Assembly (NCBI RefSeq): GCF_014203895.1
Contig: NZ_JACHJY010000003.1
Span: 806,001 to 870,000, forward strand
Length of the DNA: 64,000 bases
Origin: Streptomyces nymphaeiformis
GTDB lineage: Bacteria > Actinomycetota > Actinomycetes > Streptomycetales > Streptomycetaceae
Reading direction: 5' to 3'
Shown: one piece after another, positions 42,583-51,407 of the stretch
Numbering within the stretch: the stretch's first letter is position 1
Layout of the letters: every line of letters starts with the position of its first letter
The notes under the pieces: generated by a model
Told to the model about the DNA's origin: nothing
Databases searched by the model: none
The model's input: the letters and a program-made list of their open reading frames with translations, nothing else
Program-made: the position numbers and the translations under genes

Positions 42583-43155
42583 TCAGCGTACGGGCGGGAT
42601 GGAGACGGCCATCGTCATCTCGGCCGGCTCGTCGCCGTCGTTGCGGTAGGCGTGCGCGACGTTGGCCTCGAAGACGGCGGAGGTGCCGGCGGGCAGCGGG
42701 TGGTCCTCGCCCTCCACGACGAGGGTGAGCGTCCCGGCGGTGACGTGCAGCAGCTCGACCGTGCCCTCCGGGTGCGGGTCGGAGGCACTGCCGTCGCCCG
42801 GCATGAGGGTCCAGGACCAGAGCTCCAGCGGGCCGCGGGCCTCCGTGCCGACGAGGAGCGTGGTGTGGCTGCCGGTGGAGGTGGACCACATCCGGACGGC
42901 CTGGCCGGGCGGGACGAGCCGGACCTGGGGGCCCTGCTCGTAGTCGAGGAGGGTCGTGATGGAGACGCCGAGGGCGTCGGCCAGCTTCACGGTGGTGCCG
43001 ACGCTGGGGTTGGTCCGGGCCTGCTCGATCTGGATGATCATGCCGCGGCTGACGCCCGCGCGGGCGGCGAGCGCGTCCAGGGTGAGTCCCCGCTCCTTGC
43101 GCCAGCGCTTCAGGTTCCGGGCGAGCGACTGCGTGAGCTGGTCGAGGTCCGACAC
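42583..43155 (-). CDS. XRE-family regulator with cupin domain
   Basis: 190 residues from GTG 43155, with GGACGGAA upstream (an in-frame TTG at 43188 is weaker). N-terminal helix-turn-helix LARNLKRWRKERGLTLDALAARAGVSRGMIIQIEQARTNPSVGTTVKLADALG, C-terminal cupin with PHPEGTVELLHVTAGTLTLVVEGEDHPLPAGTSAVFEANVAHAYRNDG. Such regulators commonly control a divergent exporter or amino acid gene; here an EamA exporter is divergent, with a GTTCA-TGAAC dyad between. Confidence 0.92.
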   Translation of the reverse strand: MSDLDQLTQSLARNLKRWRKERGLTLDALAARAGVSRGMIIQIEQARTNPSVGTTVKLADALGVSITTLLDYEQGPQVRLVPPGQAVRMWSTSTGSHTTLLVGTEARGPLELWSWTLMPGDGSASDPHPEGTVELLHVTAGTLTLVVEGEDHPLPAGTSAVFEANVAHAYRNDGDEPAEMTMAVSIPPVR

Positions 43156-43182
43156 GTTCCGTCCAATATTCTGGATGACAGA

Positions 43183-43198
43183 GTTCAACAGACTGAAC
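43183..43198. promoter_or_regulatory. GTTCA-n6-TGAAC dyad between XRE-cupin and EamA genes
   Basis: GTTCA (43183-43187) and TGAAC (43194-43198). A second near-palindrome CCAATATTCTGG lies just left (43163-43174) in unusually A/T-rich sequence. These are the best operator candidates for the XRE-cupin regulator. Confidence 0.5.
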
Positions 43199-43272
43199 TA
43201 CGGTGGGGTGCACCCGATTGTTCACTGCACTGTACTGCCGCACGCCGCTGACGCACGCCCTTGCGAGGATCC

Positions 43273-44136
43273 ATGACCGCCCTGTTCGCCCTGGCCACCA
43301 GCCTTCTGTGGGGCCTCGCCGACTTCGGGGGCGGACTCCTCACCCGCCGGATCCCCGCCCTCACCGTCGTCGTGGTCTCCCAGGCCCTCGCGGTCCTCGT
43401 CCTCGGCTCGATCGTCCTCGCGACCGGCGCCTGGACCGAGGCGGGGCCCCAGCTCTGGTACGCGGTCGGGGCGGGCGTCGTCGGCCCTGCGGCCATGCTC
43501 GCCTTCTACAAGGCGCTCGCGCTCGGCCCCATGGGGGTGGTCTCGCCGCTCGGCTCCCTCGGCGTCGTCGTCCCCGTCTCCGTCGGCCTCCTCGTCGGCG
43601 ACCGGCCGGGGCTGCTCCAGTTCGCCGGGATCGCGGTGGCGATCCTCGGCGTGGTGCTCGCGGGCGGACCGGAGCTGCGCGGGGCGCCCGTCCAGCGCCA
43701 GGCGGTCCTGCTGACCCTGATCGCGGCGTTCGGCTTCGGCTCGGTGATGACGCTCATCGCCGAGGCGTCCACGACCGTCACGGGCCTGTTCCTCGCCCTG
43801 TTCGTCCAGCGCGTCACCAACGTCCTGGTCGGCGGCGGAGCCCTGTACGCCTCGGTGAGGCGTGGCGGCCGCGCGCTTCCGGAGGGCGGCGCCGGGGTCG
43901 TCCGCGCCGCGCTCCCGGCCCTCGCCTTCGTGGGCCTCGCGGACGTCGCCGCCAACGGCACGTACGCGATCGCCGCGCAGCAGGGCCCGGTCACCGTCGC
44001 CGCCGTCCTCGCCAGCCTCTACCCGGTCGTCACGGCCCTCGCGGCCCGCGGCGTCCTCAAAGAACGGCTCCGCGCGGTCCAGGCGGCGGGCGCGGGCCTC
44101 GCCCTGGTGGGCACGGTCCTCCTGGCGACGGGCTAA
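43273..44136 (+). CDS. EamA/DMT-family exporter
   Basis: 287 residues, ten membrane helices, two EamA repeats. It starts MTALFALATSLLWGLADFGGG, with GAGGATCC just upstream. LAFYKALALGPMGVVSPLGSLGVVVPV and ASLYPVVTALAARGVLKERL are typical. It probably exports a small metabolite or amino acid under control of the divergent XRE-cupin regulator. Confidence 0.92.
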   Translation: MTALFALATSLLWGLADFGGGLLTRRIPALTVVVVSQALAVLVLGSIVLATGAWTEAGPQLWYAVGAGVVGPAAMLAFYKALALGPMGVVSPLGSLGVVVPVSVGLLVGDRPGLLQFAGIAVAILGVVLAGGPELRGAPVQRQAVLLTLIAAFGFGSVMTLIAEASTTVTGLFLALFVQRVTNVLVGGGALYASVRRGGRALPEGGAGVVRAALPALAFVGLADVAANGTYAIAAQQGPVTVAAVLASLYPVVTALAARGVLKERLRAVQAAGAGLALVGTVLLATG

Positions 44137-44184
44137 CCGCTCACCGCCGGCCGTTCACACCGCCGGCCGTTCACCCCTCACCGG

Positions 44185-44952
44185 TCAGGACGGCACGGAC
44201 TCCGACGACTGCGCGCGCTGCGCCTCCCAGACGGCCAGCGCCGCGAGCTGCTCCGGGGTGACGTGTTCCGGGATCGGCACCGGGGCGGGCGTACGGATCG
44301 GCGGCTGCCAGCCCTTCTCCGGGTCCCAGCTGCGGACGACCCTGGCCGGCGCGCCCGCGACCACCGAGTGGTCGGGAACCTCGCCGCGCACGATCGCGCC
44401 CGCCGCGACCACCACGTTCCGGCCGAGGCGCGCGCCCGGGAGGATCACCGAGCCCGTGCCGAGCCAGCAGCCGGGGCCTATGGAGACGGGTGCCGAGCGG
44501 GGCCACTGGCGGCCGACGGGCTCGTCCGGGTCGTCGTAGCTGTGGTTGGTCGAGGTGATGTAGACGTACGGGCCGCAGTAGGTGTCCGAGCCGATCGTCA
44601 CCTTCGCGTCGGCGATGACGTGACTGCCGCGCCCGAGGACGACTCCGTCGCCCAGGGTCAGGACCGTGTCGGTCCCGAGGTCGAGGTCCGGCAGCATCCC
44701 GGCCGTGAGCGTGACCTGTTCGGCGATGATGCAGCACTCACCGATCTCGATCCACGGCTCGCCGAAGACCGTGCCCTGCGGGAACGCCAGCCGGGTCCCT
44801 GCGCCGAGGCGGCGGAACCGCAGCTTCCCGGGGTGCTCGGCGGTGACGGAGCCGGCCTGCTGCACCCAGCGCCAGCCGCCCTGCACGGCACGGGCGAGGA
44901 CCCTGCGCCGCCAGGCGGCGAGGGATGAGAACGTGTTTCTGTTCCTGGGCAC
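44185..44952 (-). CDS. hexapeptide-repeat (left-handed beta-helix) acyltransferase
   Basis: 255 residues from GTG 44952 (VPRNRNTFSSLAAWRRR). Hexapeptide repeats cover about residues 80-215 (IGECCIIAEQVTLTAGM, LGDGVVLGRGSHVIADAKVTIGSDTYCGPYVYI, PGCWLGTGSVILPGARLGRNVVVAAGAIVRGEVP). TSTNHSYDD marks the acetyltransferase loop. It may acylate a sugar or cell-surface polymer. It is convergent with the EamA gene. Confidence 0.88.
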   Translation of the reverse strand: MPRNRNTFSSLAAWRRRVLARAVQGGWRWVQQAGSVTAEHPGKLRFRRLGAGTRLAFPQGTVFGEPWIEIGECCIIAEQVTLTAGMLPDLDLGTDTVLTLGDGVVLGRGSHVIADAKVTIGSDTYCGPYVYITSTNHSYDDPDEPVGRQWPRSAPVSIGPGCWLGTGSVILPGARLGRNVVVAAGAIVRGEVPDHSVVAGAPARVVRSWDPEKGWQPPIRTPAPVPIPEHVTPEQLAALAVWEAQRAQSSESVPS

Positions 44953-45099
44953 CCGGCCACCGTAGTCGGAGCCGTCGCACCTGATCACCGCGGTGCGCTG
45001 TGATGTCCGTCATGAGCACGGCATAGGCTGCGTGCGGGGGCATCCCCGGGCGTGACACGACGGCTGCGGATCCCGGGATCCGATGATCAGGAGCGAACC

Positions 45100-45627
45100 A
45101 TGACAGAGGCGTTGATCAAGGGAGTGGGCGGCAAGGAGCCGCAGATCGATCCGACCGCCTTCACCGCCCCGACCTCCGTGGTGCTCGGCGAGGTCACGCT
45201 CGGCGCCCGCGCCAGCATCTGGTATCACGCGGTGCTGCGGGCGGACTGCGGTCCGATCGCGATCGGCGAGGACTCCAACATCCAGGACAACTGCACGGTC
45301 CACGTCGACCCCGGCTTCCCCGTCTCGATCGGGGACCGGGTGACCGTCGGCCACAACGCGACCGTGCACGGCTGCGTGATCGAGGACGACGTACTCGTCG
45401 GCATGGGCGCGACCGTCCTCAACGGGGCCCGGATCGGCGCCGGCTCGCTCGTCGCCGCCCAGGCCCTCGTCCCGCAGGGGATGGAGATCCCGCCGGGCTC
45501 GCTGGTCGCCGGCGTTCCCGCCAAGGTGCGCCGCCCACTGACCGACGAGGAGAAGGCGGGGATCCAGCTGAACGCCGAGATGTACCTGCTGCTCGCCAAG
45601 GGCCACGCCGAGGCCTTCGAGGACTGA
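45100..45627 (+). CDS. gamma-carbonic anhydrase-family protein
   Basis: 175 residues, left-handed beta-helix. Zinc ligands are in DNCTVHVDPGFP and GHNATVHGC; IWYHAVLRADCGPI and GMGATVLNGARIGAGSLVAAQAL are the usual flanks. Related proteins are carbonic anhydrase or PaaY-type. It starts at an ATG about 10 bases after AGGAGCG. Confidence 0.9.
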   Translation: MTEALIKGVGGKEPQIDPTAFTAPTSVVLGEVTLGARASIWYHAVLRADCGPIAIGEDSNIQDNCTVHVDPGFPVSIGDRVTVGHNATVHGCVIEDDVLVGMGATVLNGARIGAGSLVAAQALVPQGMEIPPGSLVAGVPAKVRRPLTDEEKAGIQLNAEMYLLLAKGHAEAFED

Positions 45628-45765
45628 CGCGCGGGGCCGGGATCGCGGCCCCGCACCGGGACCAAGGCCCTGCACCACCGGGGCCCGACGCCACCACCGG
45701 GGCCCGAGCCGCCACCGAGGCCCGGCCCCACGAACCCCGCGCCCACGACCGCGGTCCGATACGAA

Positions 45766-45802
45766 ACGGAGGGCGGCACCCGTCCCGGGTGCCGCCCTCC
45801 GT
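45766..45802. terminator. bidirectional terminator hairpin
   Basis: A 16-bp perfect stem (45766-45781 with 45787-45802, sequence ACGGAGGGCGGCACCC) with loop GTCCC lies between the convergent carbonic anhydrase and DedA genes. Three imperfect CACCACCGGGGCCCGA-type repeats (about 45673-45725) precede it. Confidence 0.85.
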
Positions 45803-45822
45803 CGTACGCGTACGGTCCGCGC

Positions 45823-46476
45823 TCAGTCCGCCGCGGGGACCGGCTCCGGCTCCGCGGTCTCGGTCCGCTGCGCCGCCGCCTTCTTGGCGCGGTTCTTGAC
45901 GACCAGCATCGAGGCGATGCCGATCAGGACGGCGAGGACGAGACCCAGCCAGGAGAAGCGCTTGAGCCAGGCCTCGGCGACGACGCCGACCGTGTAGATG
46001 ACGGCCGTGGTGCCGCCGGCCCACAGGACGCCGCCGAGGACGTTGGCGATGAGGAACTTCCAGTACGGCATCTTCAGCACGCCGGCGAGCGGCCCCGCGA
46101 AGATGCGCAGGAGGGCGATGAAGCGGCCGAAGAAGACGGCCCACATGCCCCACTTCTGGAAGGAGCTCTCGGCAAGCCCGATGTTGGCCTCGCTGAAGTG
46201 TTTGGGGAACTTCCCGCCCAGCCAGGCGAGCAGCGGCCGTCCGCCCTTGCGGCCGATCGCGTATCCGATCGAGTCGCCGATGATCGCGCCGGCGGTGGCG
46301 CAGGCGCCGAGGACGTACGGGTCGATGTGGCCGTGCTGCGAGGCGAGCAGCGCCGAGCTCACGAGCACGATCTCGCCGGGCAGGGGGATGCCCAGGCTCT
46401 CCACCCCGATCACCACCGCCACGAGGACGTAGACGGCGACCGCGGGGATCGTCTCCAGCCATTCCTGCACGTGCAA
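45823..46476 (-). CDS. DedA-family membrane protein
   Basis: 217 residues, start TTG 46476 (GGGAGG seven bases upstream) or GTG 46470. Membrane protein with LGIPLPGEIVLVSSALLASQHG, GDSIGYAIGRKGGRPLLAW, FFGRFIALLRIFAGPLAGVLKMPYWKF and GGVLWAGGTTAVIYTVG, typical of DedA scramblase-like proteins that handle undecaprenyl phosphate or other lipids. The C-terminal tail is cytoplasmic and charged. Confidence 0.9.
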   Translation of the reverse strand: MHVQEWLETIPAVAVYVLVAVVIGVESLGIPLPGEIVLVSSALLASQHGHIDPYVLGACATAGAIIGDSIGYAIGRKGGRPLLAWLGGKFPKHFSEANIGLAESSFQKWGMWAVFFGRFIALLRIFAGPLAGVLKMPYWKFLIANVLGGVLWAGGTTAVIYTVGVVAEAWLKRFSWLGLVLAVLIGIASMLVVKNRAKKAAAQRTETAEPEPVPAAD

Positions 46477-46725
46477 CGCGGTACCTCCCGTGACGACCCG
46501 ACCAGGTGTGCACCGCGTCGGGCACACCTGGGCAGCGTACCGGCTCCGACGTGCCCGGCCTCGACTCGCCGGGGTGAGGGCATTGTCACCCGCCCGGGAG
46601 GCAACCCGGGGGCGGCCCGGCGGGTCGGGCGCCGGGCGCGGCCCCCGAACGGCGGTGGCGTAAGCGCCGGTTAAGATCCCGCCGAGCCGCAGACGGCTCG
46701 TCAACTCACCAGGGGGAAGCAGCAG

Positions 46726-47256
46726 ATGCTCAAGCAGATCACGCGCGTGGTCGCCGCGCTGGCGATCACGGCGGCCGCCGCGGTCACGACCGCGGGCCAG
46801 GCCGTCGCCCGCAGCGAACCCACCGGAACCTTCTGCTACCAGGCGCACGTGCAGAACATCGGCTGGCAGGACTGGCGCTGCGACGGGGAGTGGGCCGGTA
46901 CCACCGGCCGCGCCCTCGCCGTCGAGGCCGTCCGGTTCCACGTGCAGCCCGGCAGCTCCATCCGGTTCTGCGCCAGGGCGCACCGCGCGAACTACGGCTG
47001 GGACGACCGCCAGGTCTGCGTGAACGGCTCGCACACGACCGATCAGATCGGTATCGACGGGGTGAACGTCGCCATGGAGGCGATCATGTTCGCCGGCTCG
47101 CCCACGTTGAACGCCGACGCCCACATCAGCAACGACGGCTGGCAGGGCGGCGCGGCCTACGTCGGCGCGAGCGAGTACAACACGCTGCCCAACTACATGA
47201 TCGGCACCACGGGCCGCGGCCTGCCCATCGAGGCCTTCTGGTTCCAGGTCGCGTGA
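46726..47256 (+). CDS. secreted ChW-repeat protein
   Basis: 176 residues. A signal peptide (ITRVVAALAITAAAAVTTAGQAVA, cleavage near residue 28) is followed by three ChW repeats (clostridial hydrophobic with conserved W): one around HVQNIGWQDW...AGTTGRALAVEAVRF, a divergent one around GWDDRQV...VNVAMEAIMF, and one around HISNDGWQGG...IGTTGRGLPIEAFWF. Such repeats bind polysaccharide or form cell-surface complexes in clostridia. No catalytic domain is attached. AGGGGGAAG precedes the ATG. Confidence 0.85.
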   Translation: MLKQITRVVAALAITAAAAVTTAGQAVARSEPTGTFCYQAHVQNIGWQDWRCDGEWAGTTGRALAVEAVRFHVQPGSSIRFCARAHRANYGWDDRQVCVNGSHTTDQIGIDGVNVAMEAIMFAGSPTLNADAHISNDGWQGGAAYVGASEYNTLPNYMIGTTGRGLPIEAFWFQVA

Positions 47257-47307
47257 CGCGTGTGGCCCCCGCTCCGGCGGGGGCCACGGTGCGCACGGCG
47301 CGACTCG

Positions 47308-47766
47308 CTACGCCTTGTCGTGCGGGCGCAGGGTCCAGAGGACCGTCATCTCGCCGGTCACGGCGCCGTCCTCGCGGGTGATGTCGATCCGCACCGGGAA
47401 CTCCGGCCGCTGTCCGGCGTCGAGGTCGGCGACGACCTCGGCGACGGGCCGGCCGAGGGTGGCGGTGGCCGTGACGACGCCCATGGCCAGCTTCTTGTAG
47501 CCGATCTCGGCCTTGACGGCGAGCGGGACCGCGCGGCTCAGCTGGTCGCCGAAGGCGGCGAGCACGATGGCGCCGCTGGCGGACTCGGCCAGGGTGAACA
47601 TCGCTCCGGCGTGCGGGCCGCCGACGTGGTTGTGGTAGGCGGGCTGGTCCGGGAGGCGCACGACGGCGCGCTCGGCGGTGGTCTCCAGGAACTCCAGGTT
47701 CAGGGTTCCGGCCATGGGGACCGTGGCGGCGAGCATCTCGCCGACGGACATCTGGTCTGCGCTCAT
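47308..47766 (-). CDS. hotdog-fold thioesterase (PaaI/DUF4442-like)
   Basis: 152 residues. The hotdog core is HNHVGGPHAGAMFTLAESASGAIVLAAFG, with the His/Gly and Glu positions of acyl-CoA thioesterases. GVVTATATLGRP and ITREDGAVTGEMTVLWTLR complete the sheet. The substrate acyl group is unknown. Confidence 0.85.
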   Translation of the reverse strand: MSADQMSVGEMLAATVPMAGTLNLEFLETTAERAVVRLPDQPAYHNHVGGPHAGAMFTLAESASGAIVLAAFGDQLSRAVPLAVKAEIGYKKLAMGVVTATATLGRPVAEVVADLDAGQRPEFPVRIDITREDGAVTGEMTVLWTLRPHDKA

Positions 47767-47859
47767 GAACCACGATGTTACCCACGAGTAGCAGTCTTGG
47801 CCATCCCCTGGCAGCCCACCGGTCCGGGGGCGGGCGTGGTCGGGCGGCCCGCGCACCTC

Positions 47860-47865
47860 TATGGT
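47860..47865 (+). promoter_or_regulatory. -10 TATGGT placing the transcript at the start codon
   Basis: TATGGT ends eight bases before ATG 47874 and there is no Shine-Dalgarno sequence, so the membrane protein is probably translated from a leaderless message. A GTGGTC at about 47836 could be the -35. Confidence 0.4.
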
Positions 47866-47873
47866 TACTGGCC

Positions 47874-49016
47874 ATGTGGCCAGGACAGCAGCCGCCCGGG
47901 GGCGAGCAGAACCCGCAGGACCAGAGTCAGAACCCCTACCAGCAGTCGGGGTACCAGCAGCCGAACCCGTACCAGCAGCCGACGCAGCCCGGGTACGCGC
48001 AGCAGCCGCCGGCCCAGCCCGGCTATCCGCAGCAACCGCCGACGCAGCCGGGCTACCCGCAGCAGCAGCCCGCACAGCCCGGCTACCCGCAGCAGGGGTA
48101 CGGGCAGCAGCCGGGCTACCCCAACCCGTACCAGCAGCCGACCGTGCCGCAGCAGTACGCGGTGCCGGGCCCCGGACAGCCCGGCGGGCCCGACGGCGGC
48201 AAGAAGAAGCAGACGACGATCGTCGCGATCGTCGCCGCCACCGCCGTGGTCGTCGCGGCCGGAGTGACCGCGTTCCTCGTGCTCGGCAAGGACGACGACA
48301 AGAAGAACACCGCCGAGGACCCCAAGCCCTCCGTCTCCGCTTCCGCGGATCCCTCCTCCGCGCCCGCCCCGAGCCAGTCGTCCGGGATCGCCAACCCGCG
48401 CGACGGAGCGGCGCAGCAGCCGACGGTCCCCGGCTGGAAGGTCGTCTACAACCCGAAGTACGGCACCCTCTTCGACGTACCGCCGGAGTGGGAGGTGCTG
48501 AAGCCGGGCTCGATCACGTACTTCGAGGACGAGAAGAAGCACGACGGCAGTCCGCTGGTCACGATGTCCGGGCCCACGCAGCTCAAGGGCAAGTGGTGCA
48601 CGTACGACGTCGACAAGAACGGCACCGAGGAGACCTGGGGCCTGGCCACCTCGGGCACCAAGGGCGGCCAGGGCGCCAAGGACACCGCGTCCCTCGCCCG
48701 TAGCGAGGCCGGCACCTGGGTGTGGGGCGGCTACGCGCAGCACATGCCGCAGAGCACCATCAAGATCACCAAGTCCGTGCCGTACACGACGGCGTCCGGT
48801 CTCACGGGCAGCCTGGCGACCGCCACGGCGCCCGGCGTGAAGAAGCGCAACAAGTGCGAGACGGACGGCAAGTCCATCGCCTTCTCCTTCAAGAACGCCG
48901 CCGGCGACTTCTCGACCTGGGTGCTCTACGGCGCCGACGGAGTCAAGGACGAGCTGCCCGACGCGACGATCCGGAAGATCCTCTCCACGGTCCGGCTCGC
49001 CCCCTCCGAGTCCTGA
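47874..49016 (+). CDS. proline-rich single-pass membrane protein of unknown function
   Basis: 380 residues. Residues 1-110 are a cytosolic low-complexity region of PGYPQQ/PYQQP-type repeats. A positively charged stop (GGKKKQTTIV) leads into one membrane helix (about 112-135), and a serine/proline linker leads to an extracellular domain (about 175-380) with an internal Cys pair and FDVPPEWEVLKPGSITYFED. This architecture is common in actinomycete surface proteins and resembles accessory parts of secretion or kinase systems; the domain itself is unrecognised. Confidence 0.8.
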   Translation: MWPGQQPPGGEQNPQDQSQNPYQQSGYQQPNPYQQPTQPGYAQQPPAQPGYPQQPPTQPGYPQQQPAQPGYPQQGYGQQPGYPNPYQQPTVPQQYAVPGPGQPGGPDGGKKKQTTIVAIVAATAVVVAAGVTAFLVLGKDDDKKNTAEDPKPSVSASADPSSAPAPSQSSGIANPRDGAAQQPTVPGWKVVYNPKYGTLFDVPPEWEVLKPGSITYFEDEKKHDGSPLVTMSGPTQLKGKWCTYDVDKNGTEETWGLATSGTKGGQGAKDTASLARSEAGTWVWGGYAQHMPQSTIKITKSVPYTTASGLTGSLATATAPGVKKRNKCETDGKSIAFSFKNAAGDFSTWVLYGADGVKDELPDATIRKILSTVRLAPSES

Positions 49017-49162
49017 CCGCCGGGGCCGCCGCGGCGGCCCCGGCGGCCCCGGCGGTCGGTCTCCCCCGTCTGGTCTCGCGCGGCCGATCCCGCACGGTCG
49101 GTCCCGCGCGGCCCGTCACCGCGCGTCCGGTCCCGCGCGGTGACGGGTCGTCCGATATCCGG

Positions 49163-49192
49163 TTGGCAGTACGGGCGGCGGGCAGGGATAGT
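49163..49192 (+). promoter_or_regulatory. promoter of leaderless MFS gene
   Basis: -35 TTGGCA (49163-49168), 18-base spacer, -10 GATAGT (49187-49192). The GTG start at 49199 is seven bases after the -10, the position of +1. No ribosome site exists upstream. Confidence 0.65.
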
Positions 49193-49198
49193 CCCGGG

Positions 49199-50530
49199 GT
49201 GACGTCACCCGCCGCCTCCCCCCGCCAGACACCGCCCCGCGCCCGCCGCCCCGAGTGGGCCGGCCGCAACTACCTGCTGCTCACCGCCGCCACGATCGTG
49301 ACCAACCTCGGCACGCACGGCGCGCTGATCGCCACGACCTGGGCGGTCTTCGACTCCGGGGGCGACGCGGGCGACGTCGGCCTGGTGGCCATGGCGCGGT
49401 TCGCGCCGCTGGTCCTGTTCCTGCTCATCGGCGGCGCGGTGGCCGACCGGCTCCCCCGGCACCGGGTGATGGTCGCGGCCAACGCCCTCAACTGCGTCTC
49501 GCAGGCCGCGTTCGCCGTCCTCGTGCTCTCCGGCGAGGCCCGCATCTGGCAGATGATGGTGCTCACCGCGCTCTGCGGCACCGGCCAGGCCTTCTTCAAC
49601 CCCGCGGCCGAGGGCATGCTCATGTCCAGCGTCAGCGGGGAGCAGGCGAGCCGCGCCTTCGCCGTCTTCCGGATGGCGATGCACGGCGCCGCCATCGGCG
49701 GGGCGGCGCTCGGCGGCGCGCTCGTCGCCTTCGTCGGACCGGGCTGGGTCCTCGCGATCGACGCGGTGGCCTTCGCCGTCGCGGGCGGCCTGCGTGCCTT
49801 CCTCGATGTCAGCGGCATCCCGGACCGCGCCCCCGGCGGCGGGCTCTTCGCGGATCTGCGGGAGGGCTGGCACGAGTTCGTCGGGCGGCCCTGGCTGTGG
49901 TCGATCGTCGCCCAGTTCTCCGTGGTGGTGGGACTGATCGGCGCGGTCGAGTCGGTGTACGGACCGCTGGTCGCCCGGGACTCGCTGGGCGGCTCGCGCC
50001 CCTGGGGCGTCGCGCTCGCCGCGTACGGGGCGGGGACGGTCGCGGGCGCCGTCCTGATGACCCGGTGGAAGCCGCGCCGGATGCTGTTCGTCGGGACCCT
50101 GTGCGTCTTCCCGATCGCGCTGCCCTCGGCCGCGCTCGCCGTACCGCTGGACGCGGCGGGCCTGACGGCGGCGATGTTCGTCAGCGGGGTGGCGATCGAG
50201 GTGTTCGGCGTCTCGTGGATGACGACCATGCACCAGGAGATCCCCGAGGAGAAGCTGTCCCGGGTGTCCGCGTACGACTGGTTCGGCTCGACCGCGCTGC
50301 TTCCGCTGTCCACGGCCCTCGCGGGCCCGGCGGAGAGTGCGTTCGGCCGGAGCGAGGCGCTGTGGGGCGCGGCGGCCCTGATGACCGTCGTCACCGCGCT
50401 CGTCCTCCTCGTGCCGGACGTACGGAACCTGACGCGGCGCCCGCACGGCAAGGAGGTCGCGGGCGGGCCGGCCCCGGAAGCCCCCGCCGCCTCAGCCGAT
50501 GCCGAAGGCGCCCTCCGGGGGAACGGGTGA
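49199..50530 (+). CDS. MFS-family exporter
   Basis: 443 residues from a leaderless GTG. About twelve membrane helices; LGTHGALIATTWAVF, LFLLIGGAVADRLPRHRVMVAAN (motif A), FFNPAAEGMLMSSV and LGGALVAFVGPGWVLAIDAVAF are typical of the MFS_3/enterobactin-exporter-like group. It may export a siderophore or drug. Its end overlaps the convergent spermidine-synthase-like gene by 39 bases. Confidence 0.9.
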   Translation: MTSPAASPRQTPPRARRPEWAGRNYLLLTAATIVTNLGTHGALIATTWAVFDSGGDAGDVGLVAMARFAPLVLFLLIGGAVADRLPRHRVMVAANALNCVSQAAFAVLVLSGEARIWQMMVLTALCGTGQAFFNPAAEGMLMSSVSGEQASRAFAVFRMAMHGAAIGGAALGGALVAFVGPGWVLAIDAVAFAVAGGLRAFLDVSGIPDRAPGGGLFADLREGWHEFVGRPWLWSIVAQFSVVVGLIGAVESVYGPLVARDSLGGSRPWGVALAAYGAGTVAGAVLMTRWKPRRMLFVGTLCVFPIALPSAALAVPLDAAGLTAAMFVSGVAIEVFGVSWMTTMHQEIPEEKLSRVSAYDWFGSTALLPLSTALAGPAESAFGRSEALWGAAALMTVVTALVLLVPDVRNLTRRPHGKEVAGGPAPEAPAASADAEGALRGNG

Positions 50531-51337
50531 CGGGACGGCCCCGGCGTCGAGGACCGGTTCCGCGCCGCCGGTGAAGCGGACGAGGGTGTCCCCGTGCTCC
50601 ACGCGCGCGGGGAAGGCGTCGGCCGCCGCGCGCCGCGCGAGGTGGGCGGTGTCGATCTCCCGGCCGGAGGCGACGAGGACCGCGTTCCCGAAGCGGCGGC
50701 CGCGCAGCACGGCCGGCTCGGCGACGAGCGCCAGCTCGGGGAAGACGGCGGCGAAGGTGGCGAGCTGGGACCGGAGGAACGGGAAGGGCGCCCCGTCGGC
50801 CAGGTTGGCGGCGTAGAGACCACCGGGCCGCAGCACGCGCCGGACCTCGCGCGCGTACTCGACGGACGTGAGGTGCGCGGGCACGCGCGAGCCTCCGAAG
50901 ACGTCGCCCACGATCAGATCGGCCGAGGCGTCCGGTGCCGCTTCCAGCCAGGCGCGGGCGTCCGCCCCGTGCACGGTCGTCCCCGAGCCCTCGGGCAGCG
51001 GCAGGTGCTCCTCGACCAGGGCGAGGAGACCCAGGTCCGCCTCGACGACGTCCTGACGCGAGCCGGGCCGGGTGACGGCGACGTACCGGGGCAGCGAGAG
51101 CGCCCCGCCGCCCAGGTGGAGGACGTCGAGGGGCGCGCCGGGCTCGGCGGCGCCGTCGACGACATGGGCGAGGCGCCGCGCGTACTCGAACTCCAGGTAC
51201 GCCGGATCGTCCAGGTCGACGTACGACTGGGGCGCGCCGTCGACCGTCAGGAGCCAGGCCCGCTCCCGGTCCACATCGGGCATGAGGCGCGCGGTGCCCT
51301 GGTCGACCTCGCGGATGACGGGGATCTGCTCGTTCAC
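50492..51337 (-). CDS. spermidine-synthase-like SAM-binding protein
   Basis: 281 residues. Rossmann fold with YLEFEYARRLAHVVD, VLHLGGGALSLPRYVAVTRPGSRQDVVEAD, DLIVGDVFGGSRVP and EYAREVRRVLRPGGLYAANLAD. These match fused spermidine-synthase-like proteins of actinomycetes whose aminopropyl acceptor is unknown. The polyamine-site residues of true spermidine synthases are not all visible, so a methyltransferase-like role is possible. Confidence 0.85.
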   Translation of the reverse strand: MNEQIPVIREVDQGTARLMPDVDRERAWLLTVDGAPQSYVDLDDPAYLEFEYARRLAHVVDGAAEPGAPLDVLHLGGGALSLPRYVAVTRPGSRQDVVEADLGLLALVEEHLPLPEGSGTTVHGADARAWLEAAPDASADLIVGDVFGGSRVPAHLTSVEYAREVRRVLRPGGLYAANLADGAPFPFLRSQLATFAAVFPELALVAEPAVLRGRRFGNAVLVASGREIDTAHLARRAAADAFPARVEHGDTLVRFTGGAEPVLDAGAVPSPVPPEGAFGIG

Positions 51338-51407
51338 GCTCTCATTGTCGCCCGGTTCGGCGGGCGGCTCGTCACTCGGCCCGTCCGCCGGCCCTCGGCC
51401 CTGCCCC

